A stretch of DNA of 64,000 nucleotides from Stenotrophomonas sp. UBA7346 (GTDB lineage: Bacteria > Pseudomonadota > Gammaproteobacteria > Xanthomonadales > Xanthomonadaceae). The stretch is from positions 62,001 to 126,000 of the forward strand of contig DKPB01000029.1 in the NCBI GenBank assembly GCA_002471015.1. The letters run 5' to 3'. Each line of letters starts with the position of its first letter. Positions within the stretch are counted from its first letter, which is position 1. Shown piece after piece: positions 7,984 to 16,891 of the stretch. The position numbers and the translations under genes are program-made. Below the pieces are notes generated by a model. It worked only from the letters and a program-made list of their open reading frames with translations. It made no database searches and was not told where the DNA came from.

Positions 7984-10353
7984 ATGATGCCCAAGCTGCT
8001 GCCCCTGTCCCTGCTGTTGTTGACCGCTTTCGGCAGCGCCCATGCCGCGCCCACGCCGATCACCATCGAGCAGGCCATGGCCAACCCCGACTGGATCGGG
8101 CCGCCAGTGGAATCGGCCTGGTGGTCGTGGAACGGCCAGCAGGTGGAATACACGCTCAAGCGCCAGGGCAGCCAGGTACGCGACAGCTTCCGCCTGCCGC
8201 TCAGCGGTGGCGTCGGCCAGCAGGTCGCCGATGACCAGCGCGGCACCCTCGATGCCGCCGACCGGGTCTATGACAGCAGCCGCCAGCGCATGGCCTTCGT
8301 GCGCAACGGCGACGTGTTTGTGCGCGACCTGCGCAGCGGCGCACTGACCCAGCTGACCCGCAGCAACGACCGCGCCAGCGACGTCAACTTCGCCAGCGAT
8401 GGCGGCGTCATCTGGCAGGTGAGCAACAACTGGTTCCACTGGAACCCGCGCAACAACAGCACCCGCCAGGTCGCCCAGCTCAAGGCCGACAAGAACCCCG
8501 CCGACGCCCCCAAGGCCGACGTGCTGCGTGACCAGCAGATGCGCACCCTGTCCACGCTGCGCAGCGACCGCGCCCAGCGCGAGGAACTGCGCGAGCAGGG
8601 CGAACGCTGGCGCCAGGCCGACCCGACCCGCGCCGCGGCACCGATCTTCCTGGGCGCCGATGTCGAGATCGTCAGCAGCGCGCTGTCGCCTGATGCCCGC
8701 CACCTGATCGTGGTCACCAAGCCCAAGGGCTACGACGAAGGCCGCGGCGGCAAGATGCCGCTGTACGTCACCGAGTCGGGCTACGAGGAAGCCGAGGACA
8801 CCCGCACCCGCGTCGGCCGCAATGATCCGGAGCCGCATGCGTTCTGGCTGGCCGACGCCGCCACCGGCAAGGTCCAACCGCTGTCGCTGGACAACCTGCC
8901 CGGCATCGCCACCGATCCGCTGGCCGAGTTGCGCCGCAAGGCCGGCAAGGACGCGCTGAAGGGCAACCGTCCGCTGGAACTGATGAGCGACTTCATGGGC
9001 GGCGGCATCCGCTGGAATGCCGACGGCAGCCAGGCCGCGATCATGCTGCGTGCCAATGACAACAAGGACCGCTGGATCGCCACCACCAGCGCCACCAACG
9101 CACGCCTGGAGAACCGCCACCGCCTGACCGACGCCGGCTGGATCAACTGGGGCTTCAACGATTACGGCTGGATGCCGGACGGCCGCACCCTGTGGCTGCT
9201 GTCCGAGGAATCGGGCTACTCGCACCTGTACACGCAGACCGGCAGCAGCAAGCCCAAGGCCATCACCTCCGGCAACTGGGAAACCTCGGCACCGGTGGTC
9301 AGCGCCGATGGCAACAGCTTCTACTTCCTGTGCAACCAGAAGTGGCCGGGCGATTACGAAGTGTGCAACGTCAACGCCAACGGCGGTGCCGTGCGTGAAG
9401 TGACCGCGCTTGATGGCGTGGAAGACTTCAGCCTGTCGCCGGATGGCCAGCAGCTGCTGGTGCGCTATTCCGCGCCCTACCTGCCGGCGCAGATCGCCGT
9501 GCTGCCGAGCAGCGGCGGTGAAGCCCGCCAGCTGACCGACACCCGCAGCGCCGAGTTCAAGGCCCGCGAGTGGGTGCAGCCGCAGATGGTGCAGGTGCCG
9601 TCCAAGCACGGCGCCGGCCACGTCTGGGCCAAGTACTACGGCCCGGAAAAGCTGGAAGCCGGCAAGCAGTACCCGATCGCCATGTTCGTGCACGGCGCCG
9701 GTTACCTGCAGAACGTGCATGCGCGTTATTCCAACTACTTCCGCGAGCAGATGTTCCACAACCTGCTGGTGCAGAAGGGTTACATCGTGCTGGACATGGA
9801 CTACCGCGGCAGCGAGGGCTATGGCCGCAACTGGCGCACCGCCATCTACCGCAACATGGGCCACCCGGAACTGGAAGATTACCTGGACGGCCTGGACTGG
9901 CTGGTCGAGACCAAGCAGGGTGACCGCAGCAAGGCCGGCATCTATGGCGGCTCCTACGGCGGCTTCATGACCTATATGGCGCTGTTCCGTTCACCGGGCA
10001 CGTTCAAGGCCGGCGCCGCGCTGCGTCCGGTCGGTGACTGGCACCAGTACAACCACGCCTACACCGCCAACATCCTCAACACCCCGGACATCGACCCGGA
10101 GGCCTACCGCATCTCCTCGCCGATCGAATATGCCGAGGGCCTGCAGGACAACCTGCTGATCGCGCACGGCATGATGGATGACAACGTGTTCTTCCAGGAC
10201 TCGGTCAACATGAGCCAGAAGCTGATCGAGCTGCACAAGGACAACTGGTCGATCGCGCCCTATCCGCTGGAACGCCACGGCTATACCCGCGCCGACTCCT
10301 GGCTGGACCAGTACAAGCGCATCCTCAAGCTGTTCGAGCAGGAACTGAAGTAA
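7984..10353 (+). CDS. S9 family prolyl oligopeptidase / dipeptidyl peptidase IV-like, exported
   Basis: The 789-residue protein has a signal peptide (MMPKLLPLSLLLLTAFGSAHA), a long N-terminal beta-propeller region and a C-terminal alpha/beta-hydrolase domain. The catalytic triad is recognisable: S657 in GGSYGGF, D732 in HGMMDDNV and H765 in ERHGYTR. The order and spacing match DPP IV-type S9B peptidases, which remove N-terminal dipeptides, so a periplasmic or secreted role in peptide scavenging is likely. ATG at 7984 (or the adjacent ATG at 7987) begins the signal peptide; the open frame extends 63 bases further upstream without signal character. A good terminator follows. It is monocistronic. 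Confidence 0.9.
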   Translation: MMPKLLPLSLLLLTAFGSAHAAPTPITIEQAMANPDWIGPPVESAWWSWNGQQVEYTLKRQGSQVRDSFRLPLSGGVGQQVADDQRGTLDAADRVYDSSRQRMAFVRNGDVFVRDLRSGALTQLTRSNDRASDVNFASDGGVIWQVSNNWFHWNPRNNSTRQVAQLKADKNPADAPKADVLRDQQMRTLSTLRSDRAQREELREQGERWRQADPTRAAAPIFLGADVEIVSSALSPDARHLIVVTKPKGYDEGRGGKMPLYVTESGYEEAEDTRTRVGRNDPEPHAFWLADAATGKVQPLSLDNLPGIATDPLAELRRKAGKDALKGNRPLELMSDFMGGGIRWNADGSQAAIMLRANDNKDRWIATTSATNARLENRHRLTDAGWINWGFNDYGWMPDGRTLWLLSEESGYSHLYTQTGSSKPKAITSGNWETSAPVVSADGNSFYFLCNQKWPGDYEVCNVNANGGAVREVTALDGVEDFSLSPDGQQLLVRYSAPYLPAQIAVLPSSGGEARQLTDTRSAEFKAREWVQPQMVQVPSKHGAGHVWAKYYGPEKLEAGKQYPIAMFVHGAGYLQNVHARYSNYFREQMFHNLLVQKGYIVLDMDYRGSEGYGRNWRTAIYRNMGHPELEDYLDGLDWLVETKQGDRSKAGIYGGSYGGFMTYMALFRSPGTFKAGAALRPVGDWHQYNHAYTANILNTPDIDPEAYRISSPIEYAEGLQDNLLIAHGMMDDNVFFQDSVNMSQKLIELHKDNWSIAPYPLERHGYTRADSWLDQYKRILKLFEQELK

Positions 10354-10361
10354 ACATCTGC

Positions 10362-10390
10362 AAGGGCGCCGCGAGGCGCCCTTGTTGTTT
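10362..10390 (+). terminator. Rho-independent terminator of the S9 peptidase gene
   Basis: AAGGGCGCC and GGCGCCCTT arms surround a GCGA tetraloop, followed by GTTGTTT, nine bases after the stop codon. Confidence 0.8.
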
Positions 10391-10428
10391 GTGGGGTGCG
10401 GTGGATTTTTTTGCGTAAAGCCAAAGAG

Positions 10429-10523
10429 CACCCCTCCCCAGCCCTCCCCTTGGCTGCGCCAAAGGGAGGGAGCCAAGCTGCCCCCTCCCTTGCGCATAGC
10501 GCAGGGGAGGGTTGGGGAGAGGT
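10429..10523. repeat. Back-to-back pair of CCCTCCC..GGGAGGG palindromes
   Basis: Two copies of the intergenic family, one with core TTGGCTGCGCCAA and one with core TTGCGCATAGCGCA, lie head to head between the peptidase terminator and the NUDIX gene. The tails CACCCCTCCCCAGC and GGTTGGGGAGAGGTG are complementary, so the whole block could fold into one large hairpin. Confidence 0.7.
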
Positions 10524-10604
10524 GCTCTTGCTGTTGCCTTTGCTCCAGCACCACCCAAGCCTCCAGTACCATGCCCGCCAAGGAACCCCACCCGCTGGAA
10601 GCAC

Positions 10605-11039
10605 ATGTCCACCACCCACACCCCCATCCGCATCGTCACCGCCGTCATCCTTGATCCACAGCAGCGCGTGCTGGTGGTGCGCAAGCACGGTTCGGATACC
10701 TTCATCCAGCCCGGCGGCAAGCGCGAGCCCGGCGAGGACGCCCTGCAGACGCTGGTACGCGAACTGCGCGAGGAGCTGGACATCGGCGTGGATGTGGAAC
10801 ACGCCATCGCCCTGGGCGTGTTCGAGAACGATGCGGTCAACGAACCCGGCCGCCGGGTGCAGGGTGAGGCCTTCCTGGTGCAGCTGGATGACGGCACACC
10901 CCGCGTGCAGGCCGAGATCGCCGAACTGGCCTGGATCCCGCTGCAGCCACCGCATGGGGTGAAACTGGCCCCGCTCAGCGCCCAGCACATCCTGCCTGCC
11001 GCACGTGCGCTACAGCACCGTACTGGGCAGGCCGGCTGA
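10605..11039 (+). CDS. NUDIX hydrolase
   Basis: The 144-residue protein carries a NUDIX box, G-x5-E-x7-RELREEL, in the segment beginning GGKREPGEDALQTLVREL near residue 35. The family hydrolyses nucleoside diphosphates linked to another group, using Mg2+ held by the REUxEE glutamates; the substrate cannot be read from sequence. ATG at 10605 is preceded by GGAAG, and the preceding open frame is repeat-derived and not gene-like. The next gene begins 40 bases downstream on the same strand, so the two may be cotranscribed. Confidence 0.85.
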   Translation: MSTTHTPIRIVTAVILDPQQRVLVVRKHGSDTFIQPGGKREPGEDALQTLVRELREELDIGVDVEHAIALGVFENDAVNEPGRRVQGEAFLVQLDDGTPRVQAEIAELAWIPLQPPHGVKLAPLSAQHILPAARALQHRTGQAG

Positions 11040-11079
11040 ATCAGGCGATAGTTCGGCACCGCCCGACCTGCGAGCCAAT

Positions 11080-11643
11080 GTGACTGCCCCCCGCCCCCGC
11101 CCCGACAGCCCCCTCCGCTTCATCGACACCACCGCCAAGCTCTCGCTGTTGATGGCGGTGCTGTCCATCCTGTGGTGCCTGTGCCAGATCGTGGTGGTGG
11201 TGGGCCTGGGCCATCTGGACATCGTCGGCTGGATGCAGGGCGAAGGCCTGCCGGTACCCGCGGTGTTCTTCTGGCTGGGCCGCCATGCCGCACTGCTGAG
11301 CCTGCTGATGCTGCTGGCGTCGGTGGGGCTGCTGGTGGTGTCCTGGGGGTTGCTCAAGCACCGCGAATGGGGCCGCATCGGCTTTGTCATGTTGCTGGTG
11401 CTGATCGCCGTGGCCAACCTGGCCGTCATACCGCTGGTGGACGCGGTGATGCTTGGCCTGCAGAGCGTGATACCCGCCGACATCCTGCAGTCGGAGCAGG
11501 GCCGCGAACTGCGCGTGCAACTGCTGGTAGGCCGCTGGAGCATGTTGCTCCTCACCTGCGGCAGCGCGCTGGTGATCGCACTGCTGCACGGTTGGCTGGT
11601 CATCAAGCTGTACCGGCCGGAGATCCGCCGCATTTTCAGCTGA
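11080..11643 (+). CDS. Four-helix membrane protein of unknown function
   Basis: About 187 residues with four hydrophobic segments: near residues 20-45 (SLLMAVLSILWCLCQIVVVVG), 68-87, 97-118 and 159-182. This resembles small uncharacterised multi-helix inner-membrane proteins, and no enzymatic motif is visible. The start is uncertain: GTG at 11080 is favoured because it avoids overlap with the NUDIX gene, but an in-frame GTG at 11005 would give 212 residues. It lies between the NUDIX gene and hemF, all rightward, and could share a transcript with them. Confidence 0.6.
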   Translation: MTAPRPRPDSPLRFIDTTAKLSLLMAVLSILWCLCQIVVVVGLGHLDIVGWMQGEGLPVPAVFFWLGRHAALLSLLMLLASVGLLVVSWGLLKHREWGRIGFVMLLVLIAVANLAVIPLVDAVMLGLQSVIPADILQSEQGRELRVQLLVGRWSMLLLTCGSALVIALLHGWLVIKLYRPEIRRIFS

Positions 11644-11703
11644 ACCCGCTCCATGTCCGGCGCTGCAGCAGGCCAGCCAGCGCGGCTGCGCTACAGTACG
11701 CAC

Positions 11704-12600
11704 ATGAACGAATTCGACCGTGTACGCGACTACCTCACCGGCCTGCAGGACCGCATCTGCGCCGCCATCGAGCAGGCCGACGGCCAAGCCCGTTTCAACG
11801 AAGACCGCTGGCAGCGTGCCGAAGGTGGTGGCGGCCGCACCCGCATCCTGCGCGATGGCGCGGTGTTTGAGCAGGCCGGCATTGGTTTTTCCGATGTCGC
11901 CGGCACCCGCCTGCCGCCCTCGGCCTCGGCCAATCGGCCCGAACTGGCTGGTGCCTCGTGGCGGGCCTGTGGCGTGTCGCTGGTGTTCCACCCCAGCAAC
12001 CCCTACCTGCCCACCACGCATGCCAACGTGCGCTACTTCCAGGCCGAGTTGAATGGCCGCACGGTCGCGGCCTGGTTCGGCGGCGGTTTCGACCTGACCC
12101 CGTTCTATCCCTTCGACGAGGATGTGCTGCACTGGCACACCGTTGCGCGCGACTTGTGCGCCCCCTACGGCGCCGACCGCTACGCCGCGCACAAGCGCTG
12201 GTGCGATGAGTACTTCTTCCTCAAGCACCGCAACGAGACCCGTGGCGTCGGTGGTCTGTTCTTCGATGACCTGCACCACGATTTCGAAACCGACTTCGCT
12301 TACATGCAGGCGGTGGGCGATGGTTTCCTCGATGCCTACCTGCCCATCGTAGAACGCCGCAAGGACACCCCGTACGGCGAGCGCGAGCGCGAGTTCCAGC
12401 TCTACCGCCGCGGCCGCTACGTCGAGTTCAACCTGGTTTACGACCGTGGCACGCTGTTCGGCCTGCAAAGCGGCGGCCGCAGCGAGAGCATCCTGATGAG
12501 CCTGCCCCCGCGCGTGCGCTGGGAGTATGGCTACCAGCCGGACACCGGCAGCGACGAAGCCCGCCTGGCCGACTACCTGGTCCCACGCGACTGGCTGTAG
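11704..12600 (+). CDS. hemF: Oxygen-dependent coproporphyrinogen III oxidase
   Basis: The 298-residue protein matches HemF over its full length, including the W-RACGVSLVFHPSNPYLPTTHANVRYF region and the FGGGFDLTPFYPFDEDVLHWH block. HemF carries out the oxidative decarboxylation of coproporphyrinogen III to protoporphyrinogen IX in the cytoplasm, a late heme step. ATG at 11704 fits the family start; the longer frame from 11653 adds unrelated residues. The TAG stop codon coincides with the GTAG of a SMAG palindrome, so the gene ends exactly at the repeat. Confidence 0.94.
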   Translation: MNEFDRVRDYLTGLQDRICAAIEQADGQARFNEDRWQRAEGGGGRTRILRDGAVFEQAGIGFSDVAGTRLPPSASANRPELAGASWRACGVSLVFHPSNPYLPTTHANVRYFQAELNGRTVAAWFGGGFDLTPFYPFDEDVLHWHTVARDLCAPYGADRYAAHKRWCDEYFFLKHRNETRGVGGLFFDDLHHDFETDFAYMQAVGDGFLDAYLPIVERRKDTPYGEREREFQLYRRGRYVEFNLVYDRGTLFGLQSGGRSESILMSLPPRVRWEYGYQPDTGSDEARLADYLVPRDWL

Positions 12601-12881
12601 TGCCGAGCCATGCTCGGCAAAAGCATTACAAGCAATCCCCAACCGTAGTGCCGAGCCATGCTCGGCAAGGGCATTACAAGCAGCACCGTGAAACCGTCGC
12701 AAACCGCGAAACCAACGGCAACAAAATGGAGGTGGTATCTGCGATCGGATAGACCACGTGCTTTCGTGGCGTACACCGTGTCCGCGCAGCTGGATTGCTG
12801 ATAAAGCCTCTGCCGAGCATGGCTCGGCACTACAATTGGGCCCTATCGGTAACGCCTGTGCCGAGCATGGCTCGGCACTAC
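12597..12881. repeat. Four SMAG (GTAG) palindromes arranged as two facing pairs
   Basis: Elements at 12597-12619 and 12645-12667 read GTAG then TGCCGAGCCATGCTCGGCA. Elements at 12811-12833 and 12859-12881 are the same sequence on the other strand. They fill the space between convergent hemF and the DUF421 gene. The outer two overlap the TAG stop codons of both genes. Each can fold into a GCCGAGC/GCTCGGC stem, typical of Stenotrophomonas REP elements. Confidence 0.9.
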
Positions 12882-13357
12882 CTGTCCTTCTTCAGGATGA
12901 TGGTGATATGGCCATTGGTTTCCAGCAGGGCCACGTCGACTTCCTCCACCTCATCGCAGCCGGCATCGCGCATGGCCTTGGCAAAATCGGCCTTGCTTAC
13001 CAGCTCGCGCCGCAGCACGTTCTGCAATACGTGGCCGTGACGTGCCAGCACCACCGGCTCGCCTTCAATCACCCGTTCGACGATAGGGCTGCGCGTGGTG
13101 ATCCAACCCACGAAGTAGTTCAACACGATCAGCGTGGCCGCCAGCAGCAGGCCACCACCCAATGAGGTGTCCTGCCCCAGCAAGGCGTTCTGCACGGCAT
13201 TGCCCAGCAGCACCAGCAACAACATGTCGAAGGGTGTGAATTGCCCCAGTGCGCGTTTGCCGGCCACCCGCACCATCGCCAGCACCACGACATAGACGAT
13301 GACCGCGCGCAGGATGAACTCCCACCACGGCATGGCCAGTGCAAACAGGTCAGACAT
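12878..13357 (-). CDS. DUF421 (YetF-like) membrane protein
   Basis: The 159-residue protein has two or three N-terminal transmembrane segments (about residues 12-32 and 60-82) and the DUF421 signature VAGKRALGQFTPFDMLLLVLLGN. A small soluble C-terminal domain follows, including EGEPVVLARHGHVLQNVLRRELVS. Members of this family are conserved but their biochemical role is unclear; in Bacillus, YetF-type proteins are linked to envelope or spore functions. The stop codon TAG lies inside a SMAG element. The start is 106 bases downstream of the sX13-like RNA terminator, so it is probably transcribed independently. Confidence 0.85.
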   Translation of the reverse strand: MSDLFALAMPWWEFILRAVIVYVVVLAMVRVAGKRALGQFTPFDMLLLVLLGNAVQNALLGQDTSLGGGLLLAATLIVLNYFVGWITTRSPIVERVIEGEPVVLARHGHVLQNVLRRELVSKADFAKAMRDAGCDEVEEVDVALLETNGHITIILKKDR

Positions 13358-13462
13358 GATTCCCCTCCATCATCCGATGTGGTCATCCTCTGCCAATGCG
13401 GATAAAGATGCTGCGAGAAGCGCGACGACCGCAAGGTCGCCATAACCCGTTTCATTTGCCGC

Positions 13463-13587
13463 AAAAAAGAAGCCCCGCCGACCAGGGGGGGGTCGACGGG
13501 GCCGGGGAGCGGGCATTTGGGGAGGAATCCCCGCTCCGAGATCTGCTCCAGGGGATGGGAGAGATCCGCGACAGACGTTGCGCCTGT
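13463..13587 (-). ncRNA. sX13-like small regulatory RNA downstream of polA
   Basis: Read leftward, this segment forms successive hairpins. A CGACAG/CTGTCG stem starts near the 5' end. Then come GATCTCTCC/GGAGCAGATC with a CATCCCCT loop, GGAGCGGG/CCCGCTCC with a loop containing CCTCCCC, and a terminator stem GCCCCGTCGACC/GGTCGGCGGGGC with a C-rich loop and a CUUCUUUUUU tail (13463-13472). Stem-loops with exposed CCCC motifs, a length near 120 nt and a position between polA and a small gene are the features known for Xanthomonas sX13, an Hfq-associated regulator of virulence genes. A TATAGC −10-like box lies at 13593-13598. The 5' end is approximate. Confidence 0.8.
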
Positions 13588-13756
13588 CGAGAGCTATATC
13601 ACCACCTTCAACCTTGATGAATCGTGAAGAATCCGTCTTTCTCCCAAAAATATTTAGGAGGGATTCATCCATTAAAAACACGGGGTTTTCTTGAATACGG
13701 CGCGCCGTGACGCACCGTTTCATAAACTGGCGCATTAACGTTAAGAAACTGGAAAA

Positions 13757-16525
13757 TCAGTGTGCCTGATCCCAGTTTTCCCCGATTCCGGTGTCCACTA
13801 CCAGGGGTACACGCAATGTCGCAGCCGACGCCATCCGTGACTCGACTTCCGCGCGCAAGGTGTCGATGAATGCGATGTCGGCCTCGAATACCAGTTCGTC
13901 GTGCACCTGCAGGATCATCCTGGCCTTGTCGCTGTGCCGCTGCAGCCAGGCGTCCACGCTGACCATCGCCCGCTTGATGATGTCCGCCGCGGTGCCCTGC
14001 ATCGGCGCATTGATGGCGGCGCGCTCGGCGCCGGCACGCAGGCCCTGGTTGCGGGCGTGGATGTCATTCAAATACAGGCGACGGCCAAACAGGGTTTCCA
14101 CATAGCCCTGCTCGCGTGCCTGCGCACGCATGCGCTCCATGAAGTCACGCACCGCCGGATAACGGCTGAAATACAGCGCCACATAATCCTGCGCCTGGCC
14201 GCGGTCGATGCCGAGGTTCTTGGCCAGGCCAAAAGCGCTCATGCCGTACATCAGGCCGAAGTTGATTGCCTTGGCGGCGCGGCGCTCGTTCGCCGTCACC
14301 TCGTCCAGCGCGCGGCCGAACACTTCGGCCGCCGTTGCGCGGTGCACGTCGGCGCCCTGCTCGAACGCACGCACCAGACCCGGGTCTTCGGACAGATGCG
14401 CCATGATCCGCAGTTCGATCTGCGAGTAGTCGCAGGCCATCAGCTTGCGGCCCGGCGGGGCGACGAAGGCCTTGCGGATGCGGCGGCCATCCTCGGTGCG
14501 CACCGGGATGTTCTGCAGGTTGGGATCGGACGAAGACAGCCGCCCGGTTGCCGCACCGGACTGGTGGTAGCTGGTGTGCACGCGGCCGGTATCCGGATTG
14601 ACCATCTCCGGCAGCTTGTCGGTATAGGTGCTGCGCAACTTGGTCAGGCCGCGGTATTCCAGGATCACCCGCGGCAGCTCATGCTGCTCGGCAATCGCCT
14701 CCAGCGCCTCTTCGTTCGTGCTGGGCTGGCCCTTGGGGGTTTTCACCAGCGCCGGCAGGCCAAGCTCGTCGAACAACACCGCCTGCAACTGCTTGGGCGA
14801 ATCCAGGTTGAAGGTATGCCCGGCCAGCTCGGTGGCCTTCTGCTGCGCGGCCAGCATGCGCGCGGACAGGTCATTGCTCTGCCGCTTCAGCTCGGCCGCG
14901 TCGATGCGCACGCCATTGGCCTCGATGCGCGCCAACACCGGCACCAGCGGCATCTCGATGTCGCGGTACACGCTTTCCAGCGACGCTATCGCCGCCAGCT
15001 GCGGGGCCAGCACGCGGTGCAGGCGCAGGGTGATATCGGCGTCTTCGGCGGCGTAGGCAGCAGCTTCGTCGATGCCGACCTGGGCAAAGGATATCTGCTT
15101 GGCACCCTTGCCGGCCACGTCCTCGAACTTGGTGGTGGTGTAGCCGAGGTAGCGCTGCGCCAGCGAATCCATGTCATGGCGGGTGGCAGTGGAGTTGAGC
15201 ACGAAGCTTTCCAGCATCGTGTCATCGGCATAGCCCTGCACGTCCACGCCATGGCGGCGCAGCACGTGGATGTCGTACTTGCCGTGCTGGCCCAGCTTCT
15301 TCTTGCCGGCGTCCTCCAGCAACGGCTTGAGCGCGTCCAGCACCTGCTGCAGGGGCAGCTGCTCGGGCGCACCCGGATAGGTGTGGCCCACCGGGATATA
15401 GGCGCCCTTGCCCGGCTCAACCGCCAGACTGATGCCGACCAGGCTGGCGCGCATCGCATCCAGCGCGTCGGTTTCGGTATCGAAGGCGAATTCGTCGGCG
15501 GCCTGCAGACGTTCCACCCAAGCCTGCAATTGTTCGGTGGTGAATACCGTTTCGTATTCACCCTTGGCCGCCATGGTCGGATCAAGGCCGCTCACCGGTT
15601 CGCTGTCGGCTGCCTTGGCATAGCCGGCAGCAGTGCCACGCAGGCTGGGCTTGCTGTCGGCAGCCACGTCCGGCGCGGCCACGCCGCCCAGCTCACGCAA
15701 GGCCTGGGTGAAGCCGTAACGCGCATACAGCTCGCGCAGCGCCTCCACATGCTGCTCGCGCAGCTTCAGGTCGCGCGGTCCCTGTTCCAGCGGCACATCG
15801 GTGCGGATGGTGACCAGGTCACGGTTCAGCGGCAGCCGCGGCAGCGCGGCGCGCAGGTTCTCGCCGATCTTGCCCTTCATGGTCGGGGCGGCGGCAATCA
15901 CGCCGTCCAGGTCGTTGTACTCGGCCAGCCACTTGGCAGCGGTCTTGGGGCCGCACTTCTCCACGCCGGGCACGTTGTCGACGGTGTCACCCATCAACGC
16001 CAGGTAATCGACGATCTGCTCGGCACGCACGCCGAACTTGTCCATCACCGCCACGTCCGAATCGGTACGGCTGCCGGTCATGGTATTGACCAGCACCACG
16101 CCCGGACGCACCAGCTGGGCAAAATCCTTGTCGCCGGTGGAGATGGTGACCTCCAGGCCGTCCTTGGCACCGGCCAGGGCCAGGGTGCCGATCACGTCAT
16201 CGGCTTCCACGCCGTCCACGCGCAGGATGTCGATACCCAGCGCCTGCACGATGTCGCACATCGGCTGCACCTGCGAGCGCAGGTCGTCGGGCATCGGCGG
16301 ACGGTTGGCCTTGTACTCGGCATACATGTCATCGCGGAAGGTCTTGCCCGGCGCATCCACCACGAAGGCGACGTATTCGGGCTTTTCCTTCAGCGTGGAA
16401 CGCAGCATGTTGACCACGCCGAACAGCGCGCCGGTGGGCTCGCCATTTGCATTGGTCAGTGGCGGGAGCGCGTGGAACGCGCGGTACAGGTAACTGGAAC
16501 CGTCAATAAGGACTAATCTGCTCAT
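13757..16525 (-). CDS. polA: DNA polymerase I
   Basis: The full-length 922-residue enzyme has three domains. The 5'-3' exonuclease spans about residues 1-290 (MSRLVLIDGSSYLYRAFHAL start, EADDVIGTLA). The 3'-5' exonuclease spans about 320-510, with FDTETDALDA, so the exo I acidic residues are retained and proofreading is expected. The polymerase spans about 540-922, with the motif A region DYSQIELRIMAHLS and motif C QVHDELVFE. It acts in Okazaki fragment maturation and repair synthesis. The gene stands alone; the sX13-like RNA follows it, as small RNAs do at the polA locus in several gammaproteobacteria. Confidence 0.97.
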   Translation of the reverse strand: MSRLVLIDGSSYLYRAFHALPPLTNANGEPTGALFGVVNMLRSTLKEKPEYVAFVVDAPGKTFRDDMYAEYKANRPPMPDDLRSQVQPMCDIVQALGIDILRVDGVEADDVIGTLALAGAKDGLEVTISTGDKDFAQLVRPGVVLVNTMTGSRTDSDVAVMDKFGVRAEQIVDYLALMGDTVDNVPGVEKCGPKTAAKWLAEYNDLDGVIAAAPTMKGKIGENLRAALPRLPLNRDLVTIRTDVPLEQGPRDLKLREQHVEALRELYARYGFTQALRELGGVAAPDVAADSKPSLRGTAAGYAKAADSEPVSGLDPTMAAKGEYETVFTTEQLQAWVERLQAADEFAFDTETDALDAMRASLVGISLAVEPGKGAYIPVGHTYPGAPEQLPLQQVLDALKPLLEDAGKKKLGQHGKYDIHVLRRHGVDVQGYADDTMLESFVLNSTATRHDMDSLAQRYLGYTTTKFEDVAGKGAKQISFAQVGIDEAAAYAAEDADITLRLHRVLAPQLAAIASLESVYRDIEMPLVPVLARIEANGVRIDAAELKRQSNDLSARMLAAQQKATELAGHTFNLDSPKQLQAVLFDELGLPALVKTPKGQPSTNEEALEAIAEQHELPRVILEYRGLTKLRSTYTDKLPEMVNPDTGRVHTSYHQSGAATGRLSSSDPNLQNIPVRTEDGRRIRKAFVAPPGRKLMACDYSQIELRIMAHLSEDPGLVRAFEQGADVHRATAAEVFGRALDEVTANERRAAKAINFGLMYGMSAFGLAKNLGIDRGQAQDYVALYFSRYPAVRDFMERMRAQAREQGYVETLFGRRLYLNDIHARNQGLRAGAERAAINAPMQGTAADIIKRAMVSVDAWLQRHSDKARMILQVHDELVFEADIAFIDTLRAEVESRMASAATLRVPLVVDTGIGENWDQAH

Positions 16526-16602
16526 GCGCTGATTCTACGCGGCGGGCCGCTGCTGCACGTGGACAGGCATAATCAGGCCATCCCATCCAAGGAACCACCA
16601 CC

Positions 16603-16884
16603 ATGAAGCCCTTGCTGCTGATCCCCCTGTTGGCCCTGGCTGGCTGCGCCACCCTGGGCGACGGCGCGCCGCCGGTAGATGTCAAAGGTGCGGACATCAC
16701 CCGCAAGTCGATGGACAACGGCGATACCGTCGAGGAGTACCGCGTGGGTGGCACCCTGCGCATGGTCAAAGTGACGCCGTCCCGTGGCGCCCCGTTCTAC
16801 ATGTACGACCGCGATGGCGACGGCCGCATGGACAGCGACAAGGACGGCACCAAGCCGGTGTACTGGAAGCTGTATAGCTGGTGA
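16603..16884 (+). CDS. DUF2782 small lipoprotein
   Basis: A 93-residue protein with a lipoprotein signal peptide ending in LAGC (lipidated Cys at about residue 15). A charged domain follows with VEEYRVGGTLRMVKVTPSRGAPFYMYDRDGDGRMDS; this matches the DUF2782 family of short gammaproteobacterial lipoproteins usually found next to polA. It starts divergently from polA, 77 bases away. The function is unknown. The DRDGDGRMDSD stretch is acidic and resembles a single calcium-binding loop, but no second loop is present. Confidence 0.82.
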   Translation: MKPLLLIPLLALAGCATLGDGAPPVDVKGADITRKSMDNGDTVEEYRVGGTLRMVKVTPSRGAPFYMYDRDGDGRMDSDKDGTKPVYWKLYSW

Positions 16885-16891
16885 GCCTTAG

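Noticed and set aside
13901..16516. An 871-codon open frame antisense to polA
   Set aside because: It mirrors polA codons in a high-GC genome; its residue content is His/Arg/Gln-rich without family motifs, and polA on the other strand is unmistakable.
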